64,000 nt of DNA from Gammaproteobacteria bacterium (GTDB lineage: Bacteria; Pseudomonadota; Gammaproteobacteria; Arenicellales; JAJDZL01), in the NCBI GenBank assembly GCA_022823625.1, contig JAJEHQ010000001.1, forward strand, positions 62,001 to 126,000, written 5' to 3'. Positions 17,433-26,916 of the stretch are shown here, piece after piece (within the stretch, counting starts at the first letter, position 1; each line of letters starts with the position of its first letter). A program made the position numbers and the translations under genes. Under the pieces are notes generated by a model, which was given only the letters and a program-made list of their open reading frames with translations, searched no databases and had not been told where the DNA came from.

Positions 17433-20400
17433 ATGTTCCTGTTCCGAAGTGCTTCATTCAGTCATCAACAACAACACAAGCTAGTGTCAAGTCGGAAGAC
17501 AAACAATTGGAAATTTCATCCGGTCGTCCAGACCTGGTTTGACGAAACTTTTGCCGGGGCAACACCTTGTCAGCAGCGTGCCTGGCCGGCAGTGCAGAAA
17601 AAACGAGATGTCCTGGTATCCGCACCGACAGGTTCGGGAAAAACACTGGCTGCATTTCTGGCGGTTATTGACGAAATCATTCAATTCGGGCTTGATAACA
17701 ATGCACTGCCTGATTCGACGCTCGTTGTATACGTCTCACCCTTAAAGGCGCTTTCCTATGACATAGAACGAAATTTAGAGCAGCCACTTGAGGGAATTCG
17801 ACAACGACTGATTGAGAACGGATTGGCGGATTTACAGATTCGAACCGGAGTGCGTACAGGAGATACTTCACAGACTGAGCGTCAGAAGATGGCACGAAAG
17901 CCACCGCATATTCTGGTAACCACACCCGAGTCCTTTTATCTGCTGCTGACTTCAGACTCCGGTCGCAGAATGCTTCATACGACAAGTCGGTTGATCGTTG
18001 ATGAAATTCATGCACTGGCAGGGAATAAGCGAGGTGCTCACTTTAGTTTGTCCATGGCCAGGTTGGAACGGCTTACGGGTAAGGTACCCTCAAAAATTGG
18101 ATTATCAGCCACACAACGCCCTCTGGATCAGATTGCATCTTTTTTGACGGGGAGATCTTCACATGGGTGCGAGATTGTTGACTCCGGACATGTCCGGGTT
18201 TGGGACCTTGGTATCAGGCTTCCAGCCGATCCACTTGAAGCAGTTATTTCAACAGCTGCCTGGACAGACATTTATCAGCAGATTGCTGAGCAGATTCTGC
18301 AGCACCGAACAACGTTGATATTTGTCAACACCCGACGTCACGTTGAAAGAGCGACGCGTCATCTGACGGAAATTCTGGGTGAGGGTAATGTCGGCTCTCA
18401 CCATGGGAGTTTATCGAAAGAGCACCGTCATAAGTCTGAACAGGACTTGAAAGCTGGCAAACTACAGGCTCTGGTTGCAACTGCCTCACTGGAACTTGGA
18501 ATTGATATTGGAGATATCGATCTGGTCTGTCAGCTTGGGTCTCCTCGTTCCATTTCGGTTTTTCTTCAGAGAGTAGGGCGGTCCGGTCATGCGGTCGACC
18601 GTACACCAAAGGGGAGAATCTATCCAACAACTCGTGATGAGCTGGTTGAAAGTGTTGCATTGCTAAAAGCGGTCAGCTATGGCGAATTGGAAACCCTGGA
18701 AGTTTGCGGTGCTGCGATGGATGTGCTCGCTCAGCAGATTGTTGCTGAAGCATGTACGAACGACTGCCAGGTCGACGAACTGTACCAGTTGTTGAAGACC
18801 GCATACCCATATCGCAACTTATCTGAGGACGGGTATCACCAGATTCTAAAAATGCTAAGCGAAGGGTTCACGTTTCGACGGGGGCGTCGCAATGCTTATA
18901 TTCATCTTGATGCAGTCAATCGAATCATTCGAGCCCGGCGAGGCGCTCGAATCGTTGCAGCAACCAATGCCGGAGTCATCCCTGATCTTTTCGACTATGA
19001 CGTGATTCTGGAACCGGATGACATTCGTATTGGTACTGTAAATGAAGACTTTGCGTTTGAAAGCCTGGTAGGCGATATTTTTCAGCTGGGAAACACATCC
19101 TATCGAATACGGCAAGTCGCAAAAGGCTATGTTCGCGTAGAAGATGCCAAGGGTTTGCTTCCGAACATTCCATTTTGGCTTGGTGAAGGCAGGGGACGGA
19201 GCGATGCTCTGAGCCAGGCAGTATCTGATTTAAGAGAAATAGCCCAGGATGTCCTTGAAAAAAGTGAGTTTGATGTTGCAGTCAAGCAGTTTCAAATTGC
19301 CTTTTATGTTGATGAATCAGTAGCGCAGCAGGTATTGACTTATCTGGAAGCTGCCCGAAAATCGCTGGGACATTTACCGACCCGAAAATCGATCATATTC
19401 GAACGGTTTTTTGATGAAGCTGGAGACTCACATCTTGTTATTCACAGCGTTTATGGGTCGCGGCTTAACAAAGCCTGGGGACTCGCACTTCGAAAGCGAT
19501 TCTGTGTAAGATTTAACTTTGAACTGCAGGCAGCGGCACTGGAAGATTGCTTTATTCTGTCATTGGGGCCGACTCACAGTTTTGCACTTGAAGAAGTTCG
19601 AAACTATGTCAAGAGTGCCACTTGCAGGGAAGTTCTGTCCCAGGCGGTTCTTGGCGCACCAATGTTTCCAACAAGATGGCGATGGGCAGCGAATACCGCA
19701 CTCGCAGTATTGCGGTTCAACAGAGGCAAAAAAGTCCCACCTCCTTTTCAGCGAAACGATTCAGAGGACTTGCTGTCGCTGGTGTTTCCAGATCAAGTTG
19801 CCTGTCAGGAGAACATTACAGGACCCATTGAAATTCCCTCTCATCCTCTCGTTGTGCAGACACTGCGCGACTGTCTGGAAGAACTGATGGATGCAAATGG
19901 CTTTAAACAGCTTCTTGAACTAATTGAAAACAATGAAGTTTCAATTGAGTGTCGAGACCTTTCTGAGCCCTCTCCACTGACGCATGAAGTACTCACTGCC
20001 AAACCTTATGCATTTCTGGATGACGCACCGGCTGAAGAACGACGGACACTGGCAGTCCAGACAAGACGTCTGACCGGATTGACGGATATTTCTCAGTTTG
20101 GCAGATTTGACAGTGAAGTACTGCGTCAAGTTGCAGAAGCAGTGAGGCCAAATCCCAGAGATTCTGAAGAACTCCATGATGCCATAGTAAACACTGGTTT
20201 CTTCAGTTTTGGAGATCCGTTTCTGATCAATAGTGAGTATTCCGATCTGTTTGATACGGACCCTGGCGAATCAGAATGGTATTGTTATTTTGAGCAACTG
20301 CAGTCAGAGAAAAGAGTAACACAAGTAACATTGTCCAGTAATGTGGTTTTGTGGGTGGCAGCAGAACGGCTCGACGAATTACTGCTACTGCATCCAAATG

Positions 20401-21800
20401 CGGACTACAGTCCAAGAATAAAGCCCGCAACTATTGCTAAGACACCTGTGAATGACCCGCAAAGCGCTCTACTCACATTGCTCCGAAGCAGGCTTTCTGT
20501 CATTGGACCGCGTTCTGTGGGCCTAATATCCTCGTCAATCGAATTGCCGCCCAAGGAGGTCGAAACAGCGCTTCAGGCATTGGAAAATGAAGGCAGCGTA
20601 ATGCGTGGTCAATTCAGGGAATTTGTCAACGCTGTCGAGTGGTGTGAACGAAACTACCTTGCGCGGTTACATAAATCTGCAATTTCAAAACTAAGAAATC
20701 AGATTAAAGCTGTCGACACCCGACAATACTCCAGATTTTTGATGCGATGGATGCGACTGAGTGCAAATACCGTAGGCGAAGGTCCAGAATCGTTGAGTCA
20801 GATTTTGGACTCACTGCAAGGATATGAGGCCCCAGCAGCTGTATGGGAATCTGATTTACTACCGGCTCGCGTGTTTGAATACGCTCCTGATCTGCTCGAT
20901 CAATTGAGCGCCACTGGGCGATTTGTGTGGTGCAGATTGTCGGTCCCGGATGGACTTGCGAGCAAGCAGCAGTCGAATCGGGTTTATCGCCAGCGCACAT
21001 CGATCAAAGCGATTCCATTAACGTTTCTCAGAAGGAATCAATTACGCGCCTGGAAAAGCCTGACTGAACGGCGAAAAACAGCTGAACCGAATCTTTCCGG
21101 TAAGACACGCTCAGTGCTTGAAGCATTTTCCGATTTTGGCCCTTTGTTCTTTGAAGAAATTCAGGATGAACTTTCAATGCTTCCGACACATGTAGAGCAA
21201 TGTCTGGTTGAGCTTTTCTCGCTTGGGATGGTCACCTGCGATCACTACGGAGGGATTCGAGCTTTACTGATGACTGAACGCGATCGTCATAAAAAATCTA
21301 GATTGGGAAGACTCGGAAATCATGCAGTACAAAGTTCTGGGCGATGGTCTTTGCTAGTACATCCCAAGCGTTCCGCAGCTGTTGAAATGTCCGAAGAAGA
21401 TTTGGTTGAGGTAGCTGGAAGGGTATTGCTCAAGCGCTACGGCATCATCTTTTATGAACTGATTGCCAGGGAAGGCAAATTTCTGCCCAAATGGAAAGAG
21501 CTTCGTCGAATTTACTCTCGTTTAGAAGACCGGGGTGAAGTTCGTGGTGGACGGTTTGTTGAGAGAGTGGGAGGTGAACAGTTTGCATTGCCGAATGCGA
21601 TAGAGATGCTGCGAAACGACAGGCTCAATTCAAAGCCGTTGAAAATTCATCCCGCTGATCCATTTAATCTGAGCAGCATTATTTCTCCTGAATCAACTGT
21701 CGCCGTTGAGCCGAACGATTATCTGGTTTACCGTAATGGCGAACTAATGGAAGCTGCCAGCAACGTTCGACAATTTCGACGGCCAACCTTGGTTCGCTGA
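17433..21800 (+). CDS. lhr: Lhr, large ATP-dependent helicase-related protein
   Basis: A 1455-residue superfamily 2 helicase. Motif I is SAPTGSGKT with Lys70, motif II is DEIH at residues 190-193, motif III is LSATQ, motif V is ATASLELGIDIG and motif VI is QRVGRSGHAVDRTPKGR. The Lhr-core winged-helix and domain 4 follow to about residue 870, then the long C-terminal extension characteristic of bacterial long-form Lhr with its tandem winged helices. It is a 3'-5' DNA/RNA:DNA translocase linked to DNA repair; some homologues have uracil glycosylase activity in the C-terminal half. The start has no strong SD; a GTG at codon 18 is an alternative. It appears intact. Confidence 0.96.
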   Translation: MFLFRSASFSHQQQHKLVSSRKTNNWKFHPVVQTWFDETFAGATPCQQRAWPAVQKKRDVLVSAPTGSGKTLAAFLAVIDEIIQFGLDNNALPDSTLVVYVSPLKALSYDIERNLEQPLEGIRQRLIENGLADLQIRTGVRTGDTSQTERQKMARKPPHILVTTPESFYLLLTSDSGRRMLHTTSRLIVDEIHALAGNKRGAHFSLSMARLERLTGKVPSKIGLSATQRPLDQIASFLTGRSSHGCEIVDSGHVRVWDLGIRLPADPLEAVISTAAWTDIYQQIAEQILQHRTTLIFVNTRRHVERATRHLTEILGEGNVGSHHGSLSKEHRHKSEQDLKAGKLQALVATASLELGIDIGDIDLVCQLGSPRSISVFLQRVGRSGHAVDRTPKGRIYPTTRDELVESVALLKAVSYGELETLEVCGAAMDVLAQQIVAEACTNDCQVDELYQLLKTAYPYRNLSEDGYHQILKMLSEGFTFRRGRRNAYIHLDAVNRIIRARRGARIVAATNAGVIPDLFDYDVILEPDDIRIGTVNEDFAFESLVGDIFQLGNTSYRIRQVAKGYVRVEDAKGLLPNIPFWLGEGRGRSDALSQAVSDLREIAQDVLEKSEFDVAVKQFQIAFYVDESVAQQVLTYLEAARKSLGHLPTRKSIIFERFFDEAGDSHLVIHSVYGSRLNKAWGLALRKRFCVRFNFELQAAALEDCFILSLGPTHSFALEEVRNYVKSATCREVLSQAVLGAPMFPTRWRWAANTALAVLRFNRGKKVPPPFQRNDSEDLLSLVFPDQVACQENITGPIEIPSHPLVVQTLRDCLEELMDANGFKQLLELIENNEVSIECRDLSEPSPLTHEVLTAKPYAFLDDAPAEERRTLAVQTRRLTGLTDISQFGRFDSEVLRQVAEAVRPNPRDSEELHDAIVNTGFFSFGDPFLINSEYSDLFDTDPGESEWYCYFEQLQSEKRVTQVTLSSNVVLWVAAERLDELLLLHPNADYSPRIKPATIAKTPVNDPQSALLTLLRSRLSVIGPRSVGLISSSIELPPKEVETALQALENEGSVMRGQFREFVNAVEWCERNYLARLHKSAISKLRNQIKAVDTRQYSRFLMRWMRLSANTVGEGPESLSQILDSLQGYEAPAAVWESDLLPARVFEYAPDLLDQLSATGRFVWCRLSVPDGLASKQQSNRVYRQRTSIKAIPLTFLRRNQLRAWKSLTERRKTAEPNLSGKTRSVLEAFSDFGPLFFEEIQDELSMLPTHVEQCLVELFSLGMVTCDHYGGIRALLMTERDRHKKSRLGRLGNHAVQSSGRWSLLVHPKRSAAVEMSEEDLVEVAGRVLLKRYGIIFYELIAREGKFLPKWKELRRIYSRLEDRGEVRGGRFVERVGGEQFALPNAIEMLRNDRLNSKPLKIHPADPFNLSSIISPESTVAVEPNDYLVYRNGELMEAASNVRQFRRPTLVR

Positions 21801-21913
21801 ATTTCTTATGTTTTGGCCACTGCGGGCTGATCCTGAATTGCGAGACACCTAGATCAGCTATTAAAATTGAGGATTGGCTTTGCCTGTATCACTCCAAGCA
21901 AAGCGAAAGTCAG

Positions 21914-22252
21914 CTACTCTGTCGGTGTAAAGAGTTGAGAGTTCATCTCAGAGTAAAACGCAGCGATGTCTTCAATATCCTTATCGGTCAAATTAGCACT
22001 GAAGCCGGCCATAATGACATTTTTGCGGGCACCTGACCGATAGCTCTTCATTGCGTGAATCAAGTAGTCCCTATATTGTCCGGAAATGATAGGGGTACCC
22101 ACACCGACAACTGTATTGCCTTCGCCGTGACAGGTCAGGCATAGTGCTGCCTTTTCTTTACCTGCTGCGGCATCACCCGCAAACGAAGGTGCAGACGAAA
22201 TAACTGCGAGAATCGCAATCAGTAGCTGAAACTTGATAATTCTCTTTTTCAT
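21914..22252 (-). CDS. Secreted monohaem cytochrome c (class I, c4-half-like)
   Basis: A 112-residue precursor with a signal peptide (MKKRIIKFQL to SAPSFA), then one haem attachment site CLTCH and a distal Met in VIMAGFSANLTD. The motif SGQYRDYLIHAMKSYRSG is typical of each half of dihaem cytochrome c4. It is a periplasmic electron carrier. It lies 5 bp downstream of a second monohaem cytochrome gene, so the pair is an operon and may form the two-haem equivalent of c4. Confidence 0.9.
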   Translation of the reverse strand: MKKRIIKFQLLIAILAVISSAPSFAGDAAAGKEKAALCLTCHGEGNTVVGVGTPIISGQYRDYLIHAMKSYRSGARKNVIMAGFSANLTDKDIEDIAAFYSEMNSQLFTPTE

Positions 22253-22257
22253 TACAC

Positions 22258-22581
22258 TTACTGTTTAACCAATTGTGAGAAATATTCGGCGATGTCCGAA
22301 ATGTCCTGATCACTCATTTGCGCGATTTGGGCATGCATCGTACTGTGCTGACGGTCTCCATCTCGATAAGCCTTCAGCGCAGCTTCCAGATAGTCGGCCT
22401 TTTGAGCCCCGAGCTTAGGCACCGTGTAGCCCGGATATGCATTTCGATAACCAGGCGAACTATGGCAGCCTGTGCAAGTGAAAGATTTGTCTCGACCTGC
22501 CTCTGGGTCAGCATGAGCAGCAAAACTCAGTGCCAAACTCAGACAGGTTATTCCAAGCAATATCCGCTTGCAGGATTTCAT
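22258..22581 (-). CDS. Secreted monohaem cytochrome c (class I, c4-half-like)
   Basis: A 107-residue precursor with a signal peptide ending near FAAHA, the haem site CTGCH, and a later STMHAQIAQMSDQDISDIAEYFSQ segment containing candidate Met axial ligands. The middle LGAQKADYLEAALKAYRDGDR matches the cytochrome c4 half-domain pattern. It is the first gene of a two-cytochrome unit, only 5 bp before the next. Confidence 0.9.
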   Translation of the reverse strand: MKSCKRILLGITCLSLALSFAAHADPEAGRDKSFTCTGCHSSPGYRNAYPGYTVPKLGAQKADYLEAALKAYRDGDRQHSTMHAQIAQMSDQDISDIAEYFSQLVKQ

Positions 22582-23006
22582 AACAACCTTCTCTCCGCGT
22601 AAATGATTTGGTTAACTGGAGTGTTCGGATTTAATCAGCACAGAACGTGTGAAAGATGAAATTATATTGAACACCGACATGCCTGAGAGATCAATTTGAC
22701 TCCGTAATCCGTAATTTGAAGTTGTGACACAAAAGGAAATTTGCACTACGCAATTATGATTCAATTGAAACGACACGCGCACGTGCTCGACTATCTAGTC
22801 CTGTCGCGATTTGCGAATAATAAACTGATGAATTCAACAACTCGCGTCATTGCGGGTTTATCCCATCATGCTAATCTCCCAACCATGATTTAGAAAAAAA
22901 ATAACCAGAATTAACTCGTTATAATCCCCGATGGAGAACGAGGTTGCTAGCATTAAATTGCTGTTAATTTCGCATTAATATTTAAAAAAATTGAGGAACA
23001 TAACTT
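22582..23006. other. Intergenic region between divergent cytochrome and betaine-binding genes
   Basis: About 425 bp with no gene recognised. A perfect TATAAT lies at 22920-22925, about 80 bp before the plus-strand gene, and could be its -10 box; no good -35 is seen at the right distance. AT-rich sequence precedes the ATG at 23007, with TTGAGGAA as a plausible ribosome binding site. Confidence 0.5.
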
Positions 23007-24011
23007 ATGACTATATTTCGCAAACTATCGCTAATTGTGACCTTTACAGTTGGTTTGTTTGCTGTAGCGGCGGCAAGCTTCGCAGATTCAATGATGCCCG
23101 GAAAGGGCGTGACGGTTCGACCAATCGAAGGTACAGTTCTGGAAGAAATGTTTCAAAACGAAATCGTCTATCGTGCTTTGAAGGAGTTGGGTTACGAAAT
23201 TGCCGAACCCCAGCAAGTCGAATACCAGACCATTCATCTGGCGCTTGGGATCGGCGACGGTGACTTTACCACGGTACATTGGGACCCCCTACACTTAGTA
23301 TTTTTCGAAGAATCGGGTGGCGCGGAAAAGATGACTAAATTTGGAGACTTTATCTCAGGTGCCCTTCAAGGTTATCTCGTAGATTCAGTATCTTATGAAA
23401 ACGGAGTGCAAAATCTGGGTGACCTGAAGGATCCCGAAATTGCCAAACTGTTTGACGCGGATGGCAATGGCACTGCTGATCTAGCTGGATGTGTTCCAGG
23501 CTGGGGTTGCGAAAGAGTTATTGAGCATCACCTGACTGAATTTGAATTGCGCGATACTGTTACACACAACCAAGGCGCCTACAATGCAATTATCGCGGAG
23601 ACGGTCGCTAGACATCAGGCTGGCGAGCCGATTGTCTATTACACATGGACGCCATTTTGGGTTTCCGGAGTATTGGTTCCTGGACAGAATGTTCAATGGA
23701 TTTCTGTGCCTTATTCATCTTTACCCGATGATCGTCAAGCCGACACAATGTATCAGGGTAAGGAATTGGGTTTTGAAGTCAACACCCTGCGCATAGTTGC
23801 CAATAATGATTTTCTAAATGCAAACCCTGCAGCCAGGGCTGTATTCGAGTTGGCGGAGCTAAACATCAATGATGTTTCAGCACAAAACAACAGAATGCGT
23901 GATGGCGAAGACTCCGTAGAAGATATTTCGCGTCATGTGGATGAGTGGATTGCTACCAACCAGGAGACATTCGACAGCTGGGTGGAAGCCGGTAAAAAAG
24001 CAGGCATGTAA
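23007..24011 (+). CDS. proX: ProX-like glycine betaine/proline-betaine ABC substrate-binding protein
   Basis: A 334-residue periplasmic binding protein with a signal peptide (residues 1 to about 26, ending AAASFADS). The body matches E. coli ProX: PGKGVTVRP near the start, VHWDPLH, an EF-hand-like segment DADGNGTADLAGC followed by PGWGCE, THNQGAYNA, and YYTWTPFWVSG supplying aromatic residues of the betaine cage. It should deliver glycine betaine or proline betaine to a ProVW permease, but no proV or proW lies next to it. A downstream hairpin suggests single-gene transcription. The symbol reflects homology; the ligand might be another quaternary amine. Confidence 0.9.
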   Translation: MTIFRKLSLIVTFTVGLFAVAAASFADSMMPGKGVTVRPIEGTVLEEMFQNEIVYRALKELGYEIAEPQQVEYQTIHLALGIGDGDFTTVHWDPLHLVFFEESGGAEKMTKFGDFISGALQGYLVDSVSYENGVQNLGDLKDPEIAKLFDADGNGTADLAGCVPGWGCERVIEHHLTEFELRDTVTHNQGAYNAIIAETVARHQAGEPIVYYTWTPFWVSGVLVPGQNVQWISVPYSSLPDDRQADTMYQGKELGFEVNTLRIVANNDFLNANPAARAVFELAELNINDVSAQNNRMRDGEDSVEDISRHVDEWIATNQETFDSWVEAGKKAGM

Positions 24012-24103
24012 AACTTGCTTCTGAGACAGCTATCACCACTCGGTTCGATCAAACTTTGAGGTGTGGCTGACGAAAAATCTAATCCGTTGTACCGTTGAGA
24101 CTA

Positions 24104-24146
24104 ACTGCCGCATTGATAGCAAGGCTTTTGTTTGAGATGCGGCAGT
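24104..24146. terminator. Inverted repeat after proX-like gene, possible terminator
   Basis: ACTGCCGCAT and ATGCGGCAGT pair perfectly (10 bp) around a 23-nt loop containing GCTTTTGTTTG. There is no T-run after the stem, so termination is uncertain. Confidence 0.35.
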
Positions 24147-24305
24147 GAGTACCGGAAAGGCTGGCAGATATTTAGAACGAAACGTGCCGGATATCTTCTA
24201 CTTCACACTCAATATCCAATTCGACCATTCCGCAATAGTGTTTCTTATAGGGTAATCAGGGTTGTTGGCAAAACTCATCAATTCTGTATTGCGAGTCTAG
24301 AAAGC

Positions 24306-24325
24306 GTTCGGCAGTTATGCCGAAC
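24306..24325. repeat. 8-bp perfect hairpin GTTCGGCA/TGCCGAAC
   Basis: A tight stem with a 4-nt loop GTTA. No T-run on either side. It could be a terminator for either converging gene or an incidental palindrome. Confidence 0.35.
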
Positions 24326-24519
24326 AGAATGCAATAGTTCGCACCATAGTTGGGTACTCCCACAAATCTACTCGTCATTGAATTCGAAATTCATCTGTTT
24401 CCCTGTCACCCGTAGGTGAATCCAGTCTGATACGTGATTGGAAGCGGACGCGACGGATAGAGTCGTTCTCTCACTTGCAGTTAGTCTTGGATTGCCCTCG
24501 AGCCAGTGTGTCGCCGCTG

Positions 24520-25530
24520 TCAGTAACCTAGCTCTGGATGAACCGGATTCTGCAACGGTTCTCCAGCGAGGAAATGCCGAAGGTTGCGGAAGAATAACCC
24601 CAGCGTCATTGGCACGTATGAACTTCCATCATCAGCAGAAATATGTGGTGTAATGAACAGATTCCTAGTATTCCAAAGTCGCGAATCGGCTTCGATGGGC
24701 TCGGGGTCAAATACATCCAATATGGCACCGCTGAGTGTGCCTTCATCCAGTTTGTCACAAAGCGCATCATAATCCATAACCGATTCACGCCCGATATTAA
24801 TAATTCCAGCTGTGGGTTTCATCAAATCGAGTCGTTCACGTGACATGAGCCCGCGGGTTTCCGGTGTATCGGGAGTTGCAATCAACATGTAGTCAGCATC
24901 AGGTAGAACATCTTCGAGCTGAGCCGTTGTCAGCACTCGGTCACATCCTACCACCGGGTTGCCGGATCGGTTTATGCCGATCACTTGCACTCCCAACTGT
25001 TTGACCTTGCGGGCTGCTGAACCGCCAAGACTACCTGTTCCTAAGACCACCAGCGTCTTGCCGGCAATTGGCGTCGAGTAGAGCGAGTCGTAAACCGCCA
25101 GCCGCTGATTGAATGCCACCGCTGGAATGTGAGTATGCAGCATCAATACAGCCATCAGACCGAATTCGCCTGCCTTGGCCGCATGCACGCCCTTGTTGTT
25201 CGTCAGTGTCACCTGTTCTGGCAGCCAAGTCATCGGCAGCATGTGCTCGACACCGGCGCCAATACAGTGAATCCAGCGCAGGTGTGGGGCAACTGTGCTC
25301 AAAGCTGAGGTCGGCAGATCCCATGTCAGCAAGATCTCAGCGTCCACCATGGAAGATGTAAAGTTGTCAGTATCCCAGTCGATAAAAAAAGTGACTTTAC
25401 CGATGAGATCTGGAAAGTCCGCCAGCGCGGCATCAATTCGCTCTTGCGATATGGTGAAAACAGCTTCACCCTCCGGAGTATTGGGAAAGGATCCGGGCCG
25501 CCAGCGGTTGTTTTTAACATGCACCTTCAA
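24520..25530 (-). CDS. D-2-hydroxyacid dehydrogenase family oxidoreductase
   Basis: A 336-residue D-isomer-specific 2-hydroxyacid dehydrogenase. The Rossmann motif is VVLGTGSLGGSAARK, catalytic Arg lies in NIGRESVMDYDAL, the Glu in DVFDPEPIE and His in FITPHISADDG. Such enzymes reduce 2-keto acids such as glyoxylate or hydroxypyruvate, or oxidise the corresponding hydroxy acids. It is 15 bp downstream of a Rieske oxygenase gene on the same strand, so the two probably work in one pathway. Its own substrate is unknown; glyoxylate from the divergent ureide genes is one possibility. Confidence 0.88.
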   Translation of the reverse strand: MKVHVKNNRWRPGSFPNTPEGEAVFTISQERIDAALADFPDLIGKVTFFIDWDTDNFTSSMVDAEILLTWDLPTSALSTVAPHLRWIHCIGAGVEHMLPMTWLPEQVTLTNNKGVHAAKAGEFGLMAVLMLHTHIPAVAFNQRLAVYDSLYSTPIAGKTLVVLGTGSLGGSAARKVKQLGVQVIGINRSGNPVVGCDRVLTTAQLEDVLPDADYMLIATPDTPETRGLMSRERLDLMKPTAGIINIGRESVMDYDALCDKLDEGTLSGAILDVFDPEPIEADSRLWNTRNLFITPHISADDGSSYVPMTLGLFFRNLRHFLAGEPLQNPVHPELGY

Positions 25531-25545
25531 CTGGAATGACTCAGG

Positions 25546-26916
25546 CTAATTGATGCCGTTGGCTTCAAGTTCCTTCAATTGCCTGACTATTTCATCGTCG
25601 CGGTTTTTGTCATTCCCGTTTTCCGTGGCGAACTGCAGTTCCATCACTGCTGCACCGATGCGCGCCAAATACTCCCGGTCGTTCTCGCCATTTTTCGCTG
25701 GCATGGTCAGGACGGTGTCCTGCCCATAGGTTTTAACGACGCTGTCACCTGATATGATCGGTTGGGGCGGTTCTATCTGGTTAACTAGATCGCGAACCTG
25801 TTTTCGCACGCGCCTGCGATACAAGGTGATTCCGCGATCCGTCGGCATCAGGTTTTCACCCTTGTGGGTCGAAATTCGACCCATCCCTTCAACCGCCTCG
25901 GAATCCGCCGGAAACCGCTTCTTCTCCTGAAGACTACGATCTAGAATTTCGCCTTGCTCAATCATCTCGTGCCCTTCCTTGGTGTTATATTGGTGCGGGT
26001 CCCAGCGATCGCCGAAATTGGCCCAAGCATAGGCAACTGAATTTTCGTCATCCACCGGTACGACCCATCGTGTGAAGCAGGAGCGGCCAAAATAGCACTG
26101 CTGCGTACCATCCACGGCAAAAGCTGAACCAGCCTGCGTGAAGTTGGGGAGAATCAACTCATTAACCCTTAACCATACATTGTTACCAACTCGACGGGTT
26201 GAGGAGCCTAGGAAGTGATTTTCATAACGCTCGTAAAATTTCAGCACACCATCGGCTTTCATGCCTTCCGAGAACTGCGGGTGACTGTTTCGACTGTGTA
26301 GATATGTCGTGTGAGTCGGATCCAGAATCGCATCTAGTATCTGAATCCAGTTACACTTGTAGGGCGCCTTGTAAGTTACGCTGGTCATGTCCTCGTAGAG
26401 ACATGCATCATATACCGGGAATTCAGGTTGCTGTTCGGGCGGACCCATGTAGGTGAATATCAAACCGCGGTATTCGATGATAGGATAGGCGCCAAGCCGG
26501 GTGCGTTGGCGTAATATATCCGCGGTTTTTGAATTTTCAGCTGGCGTCTCCAGGACTTCGCCATCTGGTGCAAACAGCCAACCGTGATAGCAGCACCGGA
26601 TTCCATTGACTTCGCATTTGCCATATTCTAGCGAAGCGCGCCGATGGAGACAATGTTTGTGTACTAGTCCGAATTTGTCTAGATGTTCTCCATAGCGAAA
26701 CAGAACTAGATCCTCACCGAGAATCCTGATCGCTTCGGGCAACTCGCCCAACTCTTCCGTAATGTAAACAGGATGCCAGAATCGGCGAATGTATTCTCCA
26801 GCAGGTGTACCTGGCCCGACTCTCGCAATTTCTTCATCTGATGCAGCCAGTTGTGACTGGGCGTATCCTCTGAATCTACCGTCCATGACTCGTGGTTGAT
26901 TAGCTTTGCTGAACAT
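25546..26916 (-). CDS. Rieske non-haem iron aromatic-ring-hydroxylating-type oxygenase, alpha subunit
   Basis: A 456-residue oxygenase from the ATG at 26916 (a GTG 23 codons upstream is possible, but gives an atypical N-terminus). The Rieske [2Fe-2S] site is CLHRRASLEY (Cys-x-His) with CCYHGW (Cys-x2-His), about residues 100-125. The mononuclear iron motif is DPTHTTYLHS (Asp-x2-His-x4-His). The overall pattern is that of the phthalate-dioxygenase/vanillate demethylase-type branch, which performs monooxygenation, O- or N-demethylation as well as dioxygenation. No ferredoxin or reductase gene is adjacent. It pairs with the downstream hydroxyacid dehydrogenase gene. Confidence 0.92.
   Translation of the reverse strand: MFSKANQPRVMDGRFRGYAQSQLAASDEEIARVGPGTPAGEYIRRFWHPVYITEELGELPEAIRILGEDLVLFRYGEHLDKFGLVHKHCLHRRASLEYGKCEVNGIRCCYHGWLFAPDGEVLETPAENSKTADILRQRTRLGAYPIIEYRGLIFTYMGPPEQQPEFPVYDACLYEDMTSVTYKAPYKCNWIQILDAILDPTHTTYLHSRNSHPQFSEGMKADGVLKFYERYENHFLGSSTRRVGNNVWLRVNELILPNFTQAGSAFAVDGTQQCYFGRSCFTRWVVPVDDENSVAYAWANFGDRWDPHQYNTKEGHEMIEQGEILDRSLQEKKRFPADSEAVEGMGRISTHKGENLMPTDRGITLYRRRVRKQVRDLVNQIEPPQPIISGDSVVKTYGQDTVLTMPAKNGENDREYLARIGAAVMELQFATENGNDKNRDDEIVRQLKELEANGIN

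Larger units (their letters stand above)
24012..24519. other. 500-bp convergent intergenic region without a gene
   Basis: Lies between proX-like (plus) and a dehydrogenase gene (minus). It contains two hairpins listed separately; short open frames here have no recognisable family. Confidence 0.55.

Noticed and set aside
24132..24653. Short plus-strand frames in the region after proX
   Set aside because: No family resemblance, no SD, and they cross hairpins or the opposite-strand dehydrogenase.
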